The notes: generated by a model from the sequence alone, not told the origin. A DNA stretch of 64,000 nt from Haematococcus lacustris (GCA_030144725.1 JASKMD010000019.1:2954001-3018000); one strand, 5' to 3'; shown: positions 35,896 through 47,630, counted from the first letter of the stretch. Made by a program: numbers and translations.

Positions 35896-38800
35896 ATGGT
35901 GGCTGCGTGGTCGAGGCGGCTGACGCATTGGCACACTGGAAGCCTGGTCACCTGGCCCCTGCCTGCCCCTGCCTTTCTAGCGCCCCCGCCTATCCACCCG
36001 AGCACTGCCCGCCCCTACCCTGTTCTGCCCCTGTCTGCTGCCAGGCTCGCACCTTGGGCCCCTGGAGCAGCGCAGTGGAGCTGATCAACCAGCGGCAGCA
36101 GGCGCAGGAGAAGCGACAGGCCAAGATGAGCATGGGTGAGAGAGCGTGGCAGCACCTGCCTACCTGGGCTGCTGCCCCTGCCTGGCACCTGCCCGCCCCC
36201 TGGCTCAGCCCTGTGCCCTGCTGCCATCCCCCGTACCCTCTTGTTACTAACCCTACCTGCGCCTATCCCTAGCCCAGCAACCTGCACAACACCCCCCCAC
36301 CCCGGGATCCAGCCTTCCATGCTGCCCCCCACCCTGCCCTGCAGACCCGTCTGCCCCAACAGCTCCTGGGGCCACACAGCAGGAGGGTGGGCCAGGGCAG
36401 CTTCCAGGCAGCTGCTGGGTACCGCGCCGGGACCCCTCCCTGGGTGCTCGCCTGCCCTGCCCGGTGCCGAGCCTCGACTCCTTGTGCTGCTCCCTGCTGG
36501 CAGAGTACCTAGACTGTGTGATGTCACTCGAAGGGTGGGTGGGAGGTGTGACCCGCATGGGTGGGGAGTGTGAGACCAGAGGCAGGATGCTGCATTGAGT
36601 GAAAGAAAGGGGGAGGGAGAGGTGAAAGAAAGCAGAGGTGAAATAAGCAGAGGTGAAAGAAAGGGGGAGGGAGAGGGGAAGGGGGAGGGGCGGGGGCAGG
36701 AGCAGGGGGAGGGGGAGGGGCAAGAGCAGGGGGAGGGGAGGGGCAGGGGTGGGGGCAGGGGGAGGGGGAGGGGACTACTGCGAGGCCAGGGTTAGGCCTG
36801 GAGGGCTGCCCCCGGTGCTGTTCCCAGGGTGCCGGACCTGATCCGAGTCAAGCTGGCTCTGGCAGCGGCGGCCCGGCGGAAGCTGACTGCTCAGGTGAGC
36901 TGCCGCCTGGCCAGGGGTCAGGGCCAGGGGGGGAGGCGCGGGGGTCAGGCGGGCACAGGGCCGGGGTTAGGCAGCCGGGGGGCCTTGCTGCAGCTTGCTG
37001 CCAGCTGGTGCTGGGTCCGGGATCAGTTTGGTTGAGCTGTCCTAGGGCAGGGTTGGGTCCCTGCTCGATTTGGGCAGGGTTGACTCGAGAGGCTGTGTGG
37101 CTCCGTAGGACCAGCCCAGGCGACCTGGAGTGCATCAGGCCAGACCCCCTCGCACCCAGGCTGACCTGTCTACCCCCCTCCTCCCCTCCATCCCCCTCTG
37201 CAAAGAAGTCCCCTCCCCCCCCTCCCTTCCCCCCTGCAGCTCAGCAGTCTTGCTCAGGGTCAGCCCGCCACCCCTCCCCCAGACGCTGGCCTGTTTGACT
37301 GTGGGCTGTGCTGTGGGCCCCCCTGGCCCCCCTGCCTGCCCTCCAGGCCGCTCTGTTGTTTGCGGAGGGTCAGCCCAGTGAGGTGGTGCTGCCTGACTGC
37401 AAGGAGCTGGACCGCGCCGCCATGGTGCAGCTGCTCACCCTGGCAGCCTCACACAGGTAGGTAGCCTGTGGTACAGCATGTGCAGCTCCACCTGCATTGC
37501 TATGCCACAGCTCAGGTGCTCAGGCTGCTCAGGGCTGTCTGGCCATGCATGAGGGCCAGGCTATGCGACAGCACTCACCCTGGGTGGGCCCTAAGGCGCC
37601 ACACAGCCTCTCAAGCTGTGGGACAGCATGTGCAGCTTCACCCCCTCCAGCAGCCTCCTGGCGATCACACCTGCTGCCAGGGAGGCTAGGAAGGCCAGGA
37701 GGCCGCTCATGGGGACGGGGTGTAGCTGCACATGCTGTCCCACAGCGCGAGAGGCTGTGTGGCGCCTTAGGAGCCACCCAGGGTGAGTGCTGGCCACATG
37801 GGCCACGAGCAGGCTGCTCATGGCGCAATTACGCTGCATGCACAACCTCCAGCTGGGCTGTGCTGCTGCCGTGTGCTGCTGAAGGCTGGAGCGGCTGGAG
37901 CTGGGGTCGTGTGGGCGTGGGTTTGGAGACCTCACCCTGGGTCAGCCCCTCCCCCCGCTGCCTGCGCTCTCAGCAGCCACCACGCTGCAAAGTCAGCAGC
38001 AGAGGGAGGGGCGGGGGGAGGGGGGGCAGGCCCCCCAGGCGGTACCCTCAGGGTTGATGGATGCAGTGGAGGCCTTGGAGGCGGCAGTGAGGACGCTGCC
38101 ACCGCCCCAGCCGCAGGCCGCTGCCTGGCCAGGCACTGACGCGAGCAAGGGCCGGGGCCTGGATGGGCCCTGCCTGCCTGCGCTGCAGACGCTCAAGCTG
38201 GGGGGGGCGTACCGACTGAACGACCTGGGACTGCATAAGGTATGGGGCGGGGCGCTGACCTGTTTGAAGATCACGTTTTTGATGATGACATGCGCGGCTG
38301 TGGACTTGGCAGACTCAAAATCTACTCAACGTGAGGGGTGGGAAACGTTTGCAGTTTCATTCTTTTCCGACATTGGGATCTTGAAGTGGAGAATGAAGGT
38401 GTGACCATGCATGGCAAGCTTCAAACGCTCAGGCATCTGGAGATGGCAAGATGACCAAGTAGTCCAAGTTGTTTGCTTTGCCCAAGTTGAGCAAGCTGAC
38501 TGAGCTGGGAACATCTGGCAAAGGCAGCAGCAATCAGCAGAGGAGTATAGCCATCCAGCGCTAGTGGCCAACAGGATGCACCCAACCCTGCTGCCGCCAG
38601 GTGTTGAACCTGGCACCTGGGCTGCTGCCGCCAGGTGTTGAACCTGGCACCTGGGCTGCTGCCGCCAGGTGTTGAACCTGGCACCTGGGCTGCAAACGCT
38701 GGCCCTGCCGGACGCCTCCCGGCTGACTAGCGCGGTGCTGCCCCATGTGCCGCACCTCACCCCCCATCTCAGGTAGGGCCAGGCAGCTGAGCAGCGCCCC

Positions 38801-41800
38801 CTGCCGCCTGGATGCAAAGAGGGGTGGGATGTCACCCCTCCCACAGACTGGGCCAGGTCGTAGCAAGACAGGCTGCAGTGCAGCCCTCAACAGCCCTGCC
38901 AGCACCACAGACCACTCGCCCGCGCCATGACCCTGCTTGACTACCCGCCCACCTCCTCGCCCAACCCCCTGCCTCGCACCCCACCGCGCCACGCTGGCCT
39001 CCCAGCCGCCCCTGGCTTGCCCCTGCCAGGTTCCTGGACCTGACAAACTGCCGGGGCCTGGGCGCCACTGCCTTGGAGAGCTGCTTGGTCCGGCTGCAGC
39101 AGCTGGAGGAGCTCAGTCTGGACGGCATTGTGGAGGTGCCTGACCGGCCCCTACCCCCACCCCACCCCTTGCTAGACCCTGCCCCTGCCCCTGCCCCTGC
39201 CCCTGCCCCTGCCCCTGCCCCTGCCCCTGCCCCTGCCCCTGCCCCTGCCCCTGCCCCTGCCCCTGCCCCTGCCCCTGCCCCTGCCCCTGCCCCTGCCCCT
39301 GCCCCTACCCCCACCCCACCCCTTGCTAGCCCCTGCCCCTGCCCCTGCCCCTGCCCCTGCCCCTGCCCCTGCCCCTGCCCCTGCCCCTGCCCCTGCCCCT
39401 GCCCCTGCCCCTGCCCCTGCCCCTGCCCCTGCCCCTGCCCCTGCCCCTGCCCCTGCCCCTGCCCCTGCCCCTGCCCCTGCCCCTGCCCCTGCCCCTGCCC
39501 CTGCCCCTGCCCCTGCCCCTGCCCCTGCCCCTGCCCCTGCCCCTGCCCCTGCCCCTGCCCCCGCCCCCGCCCCTGCCCCCGCCCCTGCCCCTGCCCCTGC
39601 CCCAGCCCCAGCCCCTGCCCCTGCCCCCGCCCCCGCCCCCGCCCCCGCCCCCACCCCTGCCCCTGCCCCTGCCCCTGCCCCTGCCCCTGCCCCTGCCCCT
39701 GCCCCTGCCCCTGCCCCTGCCCCTGCCCCTGCCCCTGCCCCTGCCCCTGCCCCTGCCCCTGCCCCAGCCCCTGCCCCTGCCCCTGCCCCCGCCCCCGCCC
39801 CCGCCCCCGCCCCCACCCCTGCCCCTGCCCCAGCCCCTGCCCCTGCCCCTGCCCCTGCCCCTGCCCCTGCCCCTGCCCCTGCCCCTGCCCCTGCCCCTGC
39901 CCCTGCCCCCACCCCTGCCCCTGCCCCTGCCCCTGCCCCTGCCCCTGCCCCTGCCCCTGCCCCCGCCCCCGCCCCTGCCCCCACCCCTGCCCCTGCCCCT
40001 GCCCCTGCCCCTGCCCCTGCCCCTGCCCCCACCCCTGCCCCTGCCCCTGCCCCTGCCCCTGCCCCTGCCCCTGCCCCTGCCCCTGCCCCTGCCCCTGGCT
40101 GGGGAGGAAGGAAAGGGGAAAGCCACTGCATGCGTAAAGGTAAACAAAGTAGAACAAAGAAGGGGGTAGAAGGGAATGAGGGAGGAGAGGTACCGTCCAC
40201 CGCCAGCCCCCACCCCACCTGTCCACATTGAACCTTTGCGCTAGGCCTCACCTCCATAGAACCACCATACCCACATGAAGCAGTGCAGCCCACAGTCACT
40301 GTCTCAGCACCAGCCCTCCAGCCTAGGCCCTGCTGCGCCCTGTCCCGCCCTCCACTCACCTTCCCAGCACACCTCGCGCACACCTCACACCACACACCTC
40401 ACACCACACACCTCACACCACACACCTCACACCACACACCACACACCTCACACCACACACCTCACACCACACACCTCACACCACACACCTCACATCACAC
40501 ACCTCACACCACACACCTCACACCACACACCTCACACCACACACCTCACACCACACACCTCACATCACACACCTCACACCACACACCTCACACCACACAC
40601 CTCACACCACACACCACACACCTCACACCACACACCTTACACCACACACCTCACACCACACACCACACACCACACACCTCACACCACACACCTCACATCA
40701 CACACCTTACACCACACACCTCACACCACACACCTCACATCACACACCTCACACCACACACCTCACACCACACACCTCACACCACACAGGCTGCACAGGG
40801 AGCACACACCTGACACTGGGGCGTAGCTAGGGCTAGGGCTGCAGCCATGCAGGCATGGGTGGGCAGACTGTCTCTCATGTCTGTCCACCCCATGAACAAT
40901 AAAGGGGAATGAGGGAAAATCAGGGACAGCCACTAAATGGGTAGCTTGCACTTGCAAAGCAGTGGCAGGATTGGAGCGGCATGCGGCCAGACAACATATA
41001 ACTGCGGCAGCACTGCTCCTGCGGGTACTGTTGGAGGCAAGGCCATGAGTTGAGAGCAAGGCCATGGGTACTGTTGGAGACAGCCACAGCCACCTGTTGA
41101 AACCCACCCTCCGCCCTTGCCGCTGCTGCCCCCCTCTGCTGCTGCCCCCCTGCACCCTGACCCCCCCCCCGCACCCTCTGCTGCCTGGCTGCAGGTGGGG
41201 GACAGCCTGGTGGCCCAGCTGGCCTGCACGCTGCCCGGCCTGCGCCTGCTGTCCCTGGCGCTGTGCAATGTCAGCGACGCAGGGCTGGCTGCCCTGGCGG
41301 CCCACCAGCCTCAGCTCAGGTCACTCAGGGTGGACCAATGCAGCAAGGTGGGCCGCAGGGTGGGGGGGGCCAGGGGGCGGGTGGGGGGCAGGGGGGGGGC
41401 CAAGGGGTGTAAGGGAGGGGACTTTCATGTTGCACAAGGAGCGAAAGGTATTGAAGGGCACCAACAGGAGGGCGGGGGCCCGGAAGGGCGGGGGTGTGGG
41501 GGTGTTGGGGTGGCCCAGTGTTTGGGTGCGAGGCAGCTGTCCTGTGCCATCCTACATGCTGTGCTGCTCAACGAGGGGAGCTGTCTTGTCCTGTGCTACC
41601 CAGCTATCAAGCCAAGCTCCTCAGTGCCAGGGGGACAGAGGTTGGGTAGGGGGGAATTGTGGTGTGGGATGCAAAGGCTGTAAGGCCCAAGCAGCACACA
41701 CACACAAAGGGGACGGGGGGGTAGGGGGGTGGGGGTGGCCCAGAGGTGGAGTGCGAGGCAGCTGTCCTGTGGGGTGCTAAGCAGCACAGGGTTGCGCATG

Positions 41801-43878
41801 GGGGGCCACCAAGTTGTTGCAGGGGACAGGGGAAGGGAGGGAAGGGAGGGAAGGGAGGGAAGGGAGGGAAGGGAGGGAAGGGAGGGAAGGGAGGGAAGGG
41901 AGGGAAGGGAGGGAAGGGAGGGAAGGGAGGGAAGGGAGGGAAGGGAGGGAAGGGAGGGAAGGGAGGGAAGGGAGGGAAGGGAGGGAAGGGAGGGAAGGGA
42001 GGGAAGGGAGGGAAGGGAGGGAAGGGAGGGAAGGGAGGGGGCGGGAAAAGGACCAGACTGCCCCAGGGGGGCCACCTAGTGGTAGCAGGTACAGGCAGCT
42101 AGGCAGGTGGCAGGCGGCGGTGTGGTGAGGCCAGGGGCCCAGGCCAGGGGAGGCCAAGGGAAGGGCGCAGTGGTGCTCCAGATGTAGGATGTGCACTAAC
42201 ACCACGCTAAGCACAAGCAGTGCCGCTGTCACCCTCACCCTCACCATCACCATCACCTTCACCGCTGGGGCCATTGCTAGTACCTGCATGAATGCCACTG
42301 GCCTCTCTGTCCCGCCTATGTCGCAGGTCACTGACCAGGGCGTGCAAGCGCTGGCGGGTGGCTGCTGCGCCCTCCAGGTGACTGCCACAGCGCATCGGCC
42401 AGCAGCTGCCACTTTGCCCCCCTCACCGCCTCCAACCGCCAACCACCTGCCAGCCCAGTGCCTTGGCTGCACAAAGGGATTGCCTGCTGGGTCCTCCAGA
42501 GTGCCCACGCCACTGCCATCCTCACCGCCGCTGCCGCTGGCACAGCCACAGCCACCTGCTTCGCCGCACCAAGGGAGCACCCTTTCGCCGCTACCCACCG
42601 CATAGCGCGATGGACAGAATGTGGGACGCTGCCGCCTCACTCGCTTAACGCTTGATCCTTTCTTCCAGCCATCCGCGTTGTCACATCCAAACTCTGTGAC
42701 TCTCGCACTTTGCCGTTTGCGCAGCTTCTCAGTGTTCGTCGAGTGCCCAAGGTCGGAGATGCGGGCATTGTGGCCCTCGCGGCGCATGGCTCGCTGCGCC
42801 ACCTGGCCCTGCATGGCAATGCCGGCGTTACCGACGCGAGTCTGGCCGCGCTGGCGACACACTGCGCGCACACGCTGAGCAGCCTCGACATCTCGTTCTG
42901 CAGGTACGGGCCCCATCACCGCCCTCTCATGGAGCGTGCCACGCCACATTGCTGCATTGCTCGACACATGTGGCCAGGCTGATGGAGCGAGTAAGGGCAG
43001 CATAGGTACCAAGGGGTGAGAGCAGGTTCACCGAGGTGAGGTGAGGTGAGGTGAGGTGAGGTGAGCCACCCCCAGCAGCAGCAGCACAGCCCCGGGTAGC
43101 CAGGATCAACAGTCAAGCCAGTGCAGCTCTTGCTTTAGTGTTGGTCCAGTGTCTCCACGCCTGTTTGCCCGGTTAGTCAGGGTGTGTCCACCGGGTTGCT
43201 GCCTGCTGCCTAGAGCACAAGGAGGTTCAGTCAGGAGCGTGGGCCCCCTGTACTCCCCTGCGCCGTGATGTGTTTGGCCCTGCTGGTGGTGATGAGTGCA
43301 GGGGCATCACGGCAGGGGGCCTGGGCCACTGCGTGGACAGCTGCCCGGAGCTCACCCGCCTCCTGGTGTTTGGCTGCTCACAGGCGAGTGCGGGCCCGGG
43401 GCTCAAAGGGGGCTTATTGGTGGTGGTGGCGGTGGTGGTGCTGGTGGTGGTGAGGCATAGGTGTTCGGGGTGAACACGGTGTAATGGAGGGCAAATCCTC
43501 TGTTGGCAGGGGTGCTGGGGGGCAGGAAGTGGTGGTGGTGGGAGGCATGAGTGGGCCAGAGATGGGAATGTGGGGAGGAGGAGGGCAACTCGCATGCTGG
43601 TAGTCATCATCAGCGGAGTTCCTGTTGCTGCAGCCGTGGCTTCGCAGCGTTATAAGGATTAGCTATGTGGCAGGGGGAGGTCCTGGTCAATGCCGTGTTG
43701 AACCTTAGGCTCAGCTTGCTGAACAAGCAAAAATTTTCCAACCGGAACCCCCTGCCTGATCCCTGCTGGGCATGCTCCTGCGCAGCTTGACAACCGGTTT
43801 GCGCATGGCCACAGCCTTGACTCGCTGGCCCGCCGGGGCCTGGAGGGGCTGGGCACTGCGGTCACCCTCACCGCGTGA
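35896..43878 (+). CDS. Rad7/AMN1-like leucine-rich-repeat protein
   Basis: Exons: 35896-35946 (tentative start), 36045-36135, 36273-36534, 36828-36894, 37347-37456, 37993-38239, 38669-38772, 39030-39135, 41195-41347, 42327-42377, 42725-42903, 43302-43383, 43786-43878; 1596 nt, 531 codons plus TGA. The N-terminal part has SLCCSLLAEYLDCVMSLEG then VPDLIRVKLALAAAARR, like the Rad7 region before the repeats. Leucine-rich repeats follow: LPALQTLKLGGAYRLNDLGL, FLDLTNCRGLGATALESC, LRLLSLALCNVSDAGLAALA, VGDAGIVALAAHGSLRHLAL and AGVTDASLAALATHC. It ends FGCSQ, then LDNRFAHGHSLDSLARRG, like the GHS-containing tail of Rad7. Rad7 works in global nucleotide excision repair with a ubiquitin ligase; AMN1-type F-box-like LRR proteins are the alternative. 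The intron after 43383 uses a GC donor. The first exon is uncertain. Confidence 0.68.
38580..38700 (+). repeat. Triplicated 3' splice-site unit (37 bp x 3)
   Basis: Three tandem copies of GCTGCCGCCAGGTGTTGAAC plus CTGGCACCTGGGCT. Each contains the acceptor CCGCCAG followed by the same exon start GTGTTGAACCTG. Only the third continues into the LRR exon 38669-38772; the first two would add the same peptide in another phase. Confidence 0.85.
39176..40097. repeat. (CCTGCC)n intronic array, ~920 bp
   Basis: About 150 copies of a hexamer, with CCCGCC, CCCACC and CCAGCC variants clustered in recurring order between about 39560 and 40030. It lies in the 2-kb intron 39136-41194 of the Rad7-like gene. 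All six frames are open across it, so the very long ORFs here are artefacts. Confidence 0.96.
40375..40790. repeat. (ACACCTCACACC)n intronic array
   Basis: About 34 units of a 12-bp CA-rich motif, with TCACATCACAC and CCTTACACC variants and occasional 7-bp deletions. Same intron as the CCTGCC array. Confidence 0.93.
41822..42040. repeat. (GAAGGGAG)n intronic array
   Basis: About 27 copies of an 8-bp purine unit on the plus strand, in the next intron (41348-42326) of the Rad7-like gene. Unlike the other intronic arrays here, the purine-rich strand is the coding strand. Confidence 0.95.
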
Positions 43879-43979
43879 TTCCAGGCACCCTCCAAGGGCA
43901 CCTACTAGGGTACATGAGCACGTCCCAGGTCGTCAAGAATAATCGTCAAGTAAAATTGACAACGCCAAAACCTCGCTCC

Positions 43980-44316
43980 ACAGGGAGTGCTTTTCTGCCA
44001 GGGTACTGTGACTTTTATTGGGCTCCAAGAAGCTGCGAGACCAAGCCCCAAGGCCCAAGCCCATCAGCCTGTAGCACAGCAGTATGTGTGCCCTAGGCAA
44101 TGCATGTTGCTGTTGCTTACATCAGAGCTGTTGCTGTTGCTTACATTAGAGCATGTGTTTCATGCCTACATACATCGCCCGACCTTTGCAAGTGGGTTGG
44201 GGTAGGGAATCAGGTATTGGTACCGGCTGTAGGTCGCAATTACTCAGTTCGGATTACAGATAACACAGCCCCTAACCGTTATCCGTTAGCAGGGGAATTA
44301 TGTGCCATATATTTAT
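43980..44316 (+). mobile_element. Fanzor element 3' end, copy B
   Basis: Begins about 100 bp after the Rad7-like stop. It carries the last part of the Fanzor ORF, frame-shifted (AAGAAGCTGCGAGACCAAGC corresponds to the KKLRD segment), then the conserved noncoding tail. Relative to copy A it has an extra repeat of GCTGTTGCTGTTGCTTACAT and ends at GGGGAATTATGTGC. The 5' part of the element is missing. Confidence 0.6.
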
Positions 44317-44339
44317 GAGTATACAGTGTTGCCAGGGCT

Positions 44340-44661
44340 GTGGTTAGATAGATGTGGCTTACACCGCTTAAGCCGTCAGCCGTTAGGCTGCTAGGCCGCC
44401 CTCCCCCTCAAGGGGTTCGGGACTTTCTGAAACGCACTTCATAGCAAGGTGCACAAACAAAGGTGCACATGGGCTCAACATGAAGTCATGCAAGTTCTCA
44501 TTGTTGTTCTGTAAAGTCAAGGCAAACTCCGGCTGCTCCCTGATGGAACTCGTGGCAGTGCACTCAAAGATGAAATGCATGGCGTCATCCACTACCCCCT
44601 CTGTGCATCTGGTGCATGTGCGATCAATGAAAGTTACCCCCTCAAACCGAGCCTTCTCCAC
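44340..44661 (-). pseudogene. LINE retrotransposon 3' end with zinc-binding motif
   Basis: A minus-strand open frame (44661-44383) contains CTRCTEGVVDDAMHFIFEC, the Cys-x2-Cys…His-x4-Cys zinc-binding end found after the reverse transcriptase in many LINE ORF2 proteins. The reverse transcriptase itself is missing, as in 5'-truncated insertions. A shorter copy of the same end is at 17739-17860. Confidence 0.6.
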
Positions 44662-45169
44662 CCCCAGACCGCTGTTGCCTAACCTGAACCTAGTCAGGCT
44701 CGTGCGAACTTCTGTAGAGAGCTGTCTGTTAAGCAGGTGTCGTCCCCATGCTTAAACCATGCAGCATACGGGCTTACGGGCTTGTGGGATACGGGCTTAC
44801 GGAATACGGATCCGCTTACGTGCTTACCGTAATACGTGGTCACACGCGTAAGGTTCCGCCTAACCAATCCGTAAGGTTCCGCCGTAAGGGGCCCATGCAA
44901 GCATGCGGGGCATCTTTTTCGCCTTTCCCCTTCCGCCTTCCCTGCTTCCGCCAACCCTGCTTTCCCTTGTTCCGCAAACCTTAAACACTTGCTTACTTTG
45001 TTACTGGTGTGTTTGCAACCTTAACTCATCCCAACCTCTCGCAGCCCAACCATCAGCCATCAACATCAACTTCAGCCTCGTGCCTAAGCAGGTCTGCACT
45101 GTCACAGCAGCTGCTGGGTTGCTAGGCTGCCGAACCTTAAACCCTCCCCATCTCAGCCATGCAATGAAG

Positions 45170-46198
45170 TCATGCATGCAGTGAACTGGCGCCCTTGTAG
45201 CGTGCGCCACTGACGTGAGTATTGCGCCAGATGCCTTCCAGCACCTGCACGACATGGGGTAGTAGTAGGTGGCACAAGCAGAAAGATGGCACAGTAGTAG
45301 GTGGCACAAGCAAAAAGATGCCTCTTTGGCTCACCTCTTGGTCCAAGCTCTGGTCCTGCGGGGTCTTGCGCATCCACATCTCGTACTCCTCCCAGTCTGC
45401 ATGAGACAAGGTCTTCGGCTTGCGCTCCAACACTCTCCTGAGTGAAAAACAACGAATTACATGCACACGCAGCACACATGCACATGCAGCATGCCACAGC
45501 AGCATCAGCAATAGCAGCAGGCAGGCAGCAAGGTAGCAGGGTACCAGCCGCGGTGTTAAATCAACGGTTAGATCTGCCGGTGCCGCCAGTGCTTACTTAT
45601 TGAAGTAGATGTAGGCCATGACCCACATGCGTCCCAGGATCAGGCTGGCGCGCTTGTCACTCCACACGTGGCTGAAAGCACTGAAGACCCGCTCATTGGC
45701 AGCAGCTGTGGCGGGGATGCACAACACCCGTTGAGCCACTGTCTGCAGTTCCGGGGCGAAGTCTCCGTGCAGCCGCCACCAGGCCAGTGGTGCTGCCGCC
45801 ACCCAGCTGCTGGCCCACCAGGCCAGTGGTGCTGCCGCCACCGCCGCCATCCACAATTGCCTGCTGCCTGGCCAGGTGTGCCAAGAAGCACCCCAACACC
45901 TGGGGATGCATGGTAGCCGACAAAGCAGCTGCCAAAGGACCAGGTGGACCGGACAGCACAACAGAGGGCACAGGATCAGGCTGTGAGCCGAGCTGGGAGG
46001 GGGTGGTGGGCGCATGCCCAAGCTGGGCGCCTGGCTGGGAGGGGGTGGTGACTCAGCTGTGGCAGGCAGGCATGCGGAGCATGGGGTAGTAGTAGGTGGC
46101 ACAAGCAGAAAGCAAAAGTGTCTGCATCTGAAGACGCTGAGTGGCACGTGGTGACCCCAGCTCCAGCTGACAGTCGATGTGCGCTCGTCGCGACGCAC
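45170..46198 (-). pseudogene. hAT transposase C-terminus (dimerisation domain), two exons
   Basis: The first exon ends at 45597 with the hAT dimerisation signature: IPATAAANERVFSAFSHVW followed by SDKRASLILGRMWVMAYIYF. A GTAAGC donor joins it in phase to an exon starting 45437 (RVLERKPKTLSHADWEEYEM). Upstream sequence in the same frame is low complexity and the catalytic region is not visible. Copies of a short repeat (GTAGTAGGTGGCACAAGC) interrupt it at about 45265, 45295 and 46085. Probably a dead fragment. Confidence 0.65.
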
Positions 46199-46199
46199 T

Positions 46200-47233
46200 A
46201 ATTCTGCTGCGGGGCTTGAAGGTCACTGGGTGCTTCACACATACGGGTGGCGGTTGGATCCGGATTTGACCCGTATTACTTACGGATATACATACGTACG
46301 GGTTACCACCCGTATATCCGTAACTTACCCCGTATAGTCACAGCCCTGAGTGTTGCGAGATGTTGCGAGATGTTCCAGGTAAATGTTTGCTCTACTTGTG
46401 GTCCAGGTCCCTAATTAGGTTCAACGGAAAGTTCCAGAGCTCTAAAAATCGGTTGTTTATAGGTTCTTTAAGGCTTTTTAAAGGCTTTTTAGGAGTGTTT
46501 TGATAATGATAAGGCTCTGATAAGGCGCACATCAGAGATCCGAAACTTTCCGACGTTGGGTTAGCTTGGGCTTGTGACTTGTTATCCATCAGTGTCAGAT
46601 AGGCCGTGGGTGGTGTGGTACAGGGCTGGGGGGTACAGGCCTGTGGTACAGGGACCAGTGTTTCAAGGATCAGTGATGTTGGTGCTGGATGTTCTGTATT
46701 GATTGACTAAGCTGGCTTGTTGGGTTGGCAAGATTAGCTGTGTCATTATTTCAGGGGCGGTAGGGGCAGTGGGCCGTGTAACTTTCCAGTCTGGTCACTC
46801 TGCCATCGGCCCGTATATACCGTAGTGATACGCCCTGTTGGTGAATTACTATTGTCACCAAATTATATCACCTATTGTTTGAGCATGGCTTTTGAGAAAA
46901 AATTCGTTGAGCATGGGATGTATTTCGTCACCAAATCGTATCACCTTCTCTTTGAGCATGAAATCTGGGTTTTCACCAAATCAGCGTATCGCCAACAAGG
47001 CGTACCACTAAAGTAATCAAATTCTCACGTATTTTTGTGAAGGTACACCATGTACCCTATATACCTCTTCCCGTCAGGGCCTCCCAACTGCCTTGAAAAA
47101 GGGGTGTGTCCGTTTCACGCGTTTTGTTTTTCGTACAGTTTGCGGATTGATCAACGAAGCACATCAGTATGTAGAGGGCTCGCTTGGCTACACGCTACGG
47201 CTGTCCTGAGCGTCCATGACTATGTATATGATG
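46200..47233. other. Intergenic, no gene; repeat remnants
   Basis: Starts with a TACGG-rich block (46240-46350). About 46850-46980 has two diverged copies of a GTCACCAAAT…ATCACCT…TTTGAGCATG unit. No domain was recognised. Confidence 0.5.
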
Positions 47234-47246
47234 CACTGCTTAGGCG

Positions 47247-47315
47247 TGAACCCCGGCCTACATTTTGTCCCGGCCTACATTTTGTCCCGGCCTACATTTT
47301 GTCCCGGCCTACATT
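47247..47315. repeat. 17-bp tandem repeat CCTACATTTTGTCCCGG, insertion target of element 1
   Basis: About four units end abruptly at the 5' LTR at 47316. The repeat resumes after the 3' LTR at 53598 with CATTTTGTCCCGG. The retrotransposon therefore inserted within this small array, with a 4-5 bp duplication CATT(T). Confidence 0.9.
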
Positions 47316-47616
47316 TGTAAAGTGCGCACCTCAGGAGGTGATTGCCGCTTCGCGTCGTCTGGGCTGTCTCGTGAATGCGAGCCGTCGCGGGACGCGGGGT
47401 TACACGTGTAGTGTGAGATTTGGCAGGTAAAGACTAGCGGACATTGCGTCCGTGAGTACAACTGGTTCGATTCCAGGGAGCCCCGTTCTAAGCTCTAGCC
47501 ATTCTCGCAACACACCGCTGTAACCCAACACCCTAGTCGGAAGTCTCCGCCTCGACTGGACCGGCCTTCGAGCTTGTGTCAAAAGGTCATCTGACGTTGC
47601 GTCCCCGCACGTTACA
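47316..47616 (+). repeat. Element 1 5' LTR
   Basis: 301 bp. It contains a T-arm-like hairpin at 47462-47476 (CTGG-TTCGATT-CCAG) and an upstream stem-loop at 47438-47452 (CGGAC-ATTGC-GTCCG). Promoter and transcription start were not located. Confidence 0.95.
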
Positions 47617-47618
47617 GC

Positions 47619-47630
47619 TGGTTTCCGACC
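47619..47630 (+). other. Primer-binding site, element 1
   Basis: TGGTTTCCGACC, two bases after the LTR, complementary to a tRNA 3' end of the form GGTCGGAAACCA. The same 12 bases sit at the same place in element 2. Confidence 0.7.

Noticed and set aside
35890..35955. Ser/Leu tRNA-like sequence (GTGGTCGAGGCGGCTGACGC)
   Set aside because: No B-box or pairing T-arm follows; it also fits as the tentative first coding exon of the Rad7-like gene.
39073..40231. Very long Pro-Ala, Pro-Cys, Gly-Gln and Gly-Ala ORFs in all six frames
   Set aside because: They are translations of the CCTGCC hexamer array inside an intron; every frame is open because the unit lacks stops.
47430..47480. Real tRNA gene in the element 1 LTR
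   Set aside because: Only the T-arm and one further stem can be drawn; no acceptor stem, no convincing D-arm and no A-box. Reported as a tRNA-like module instead.
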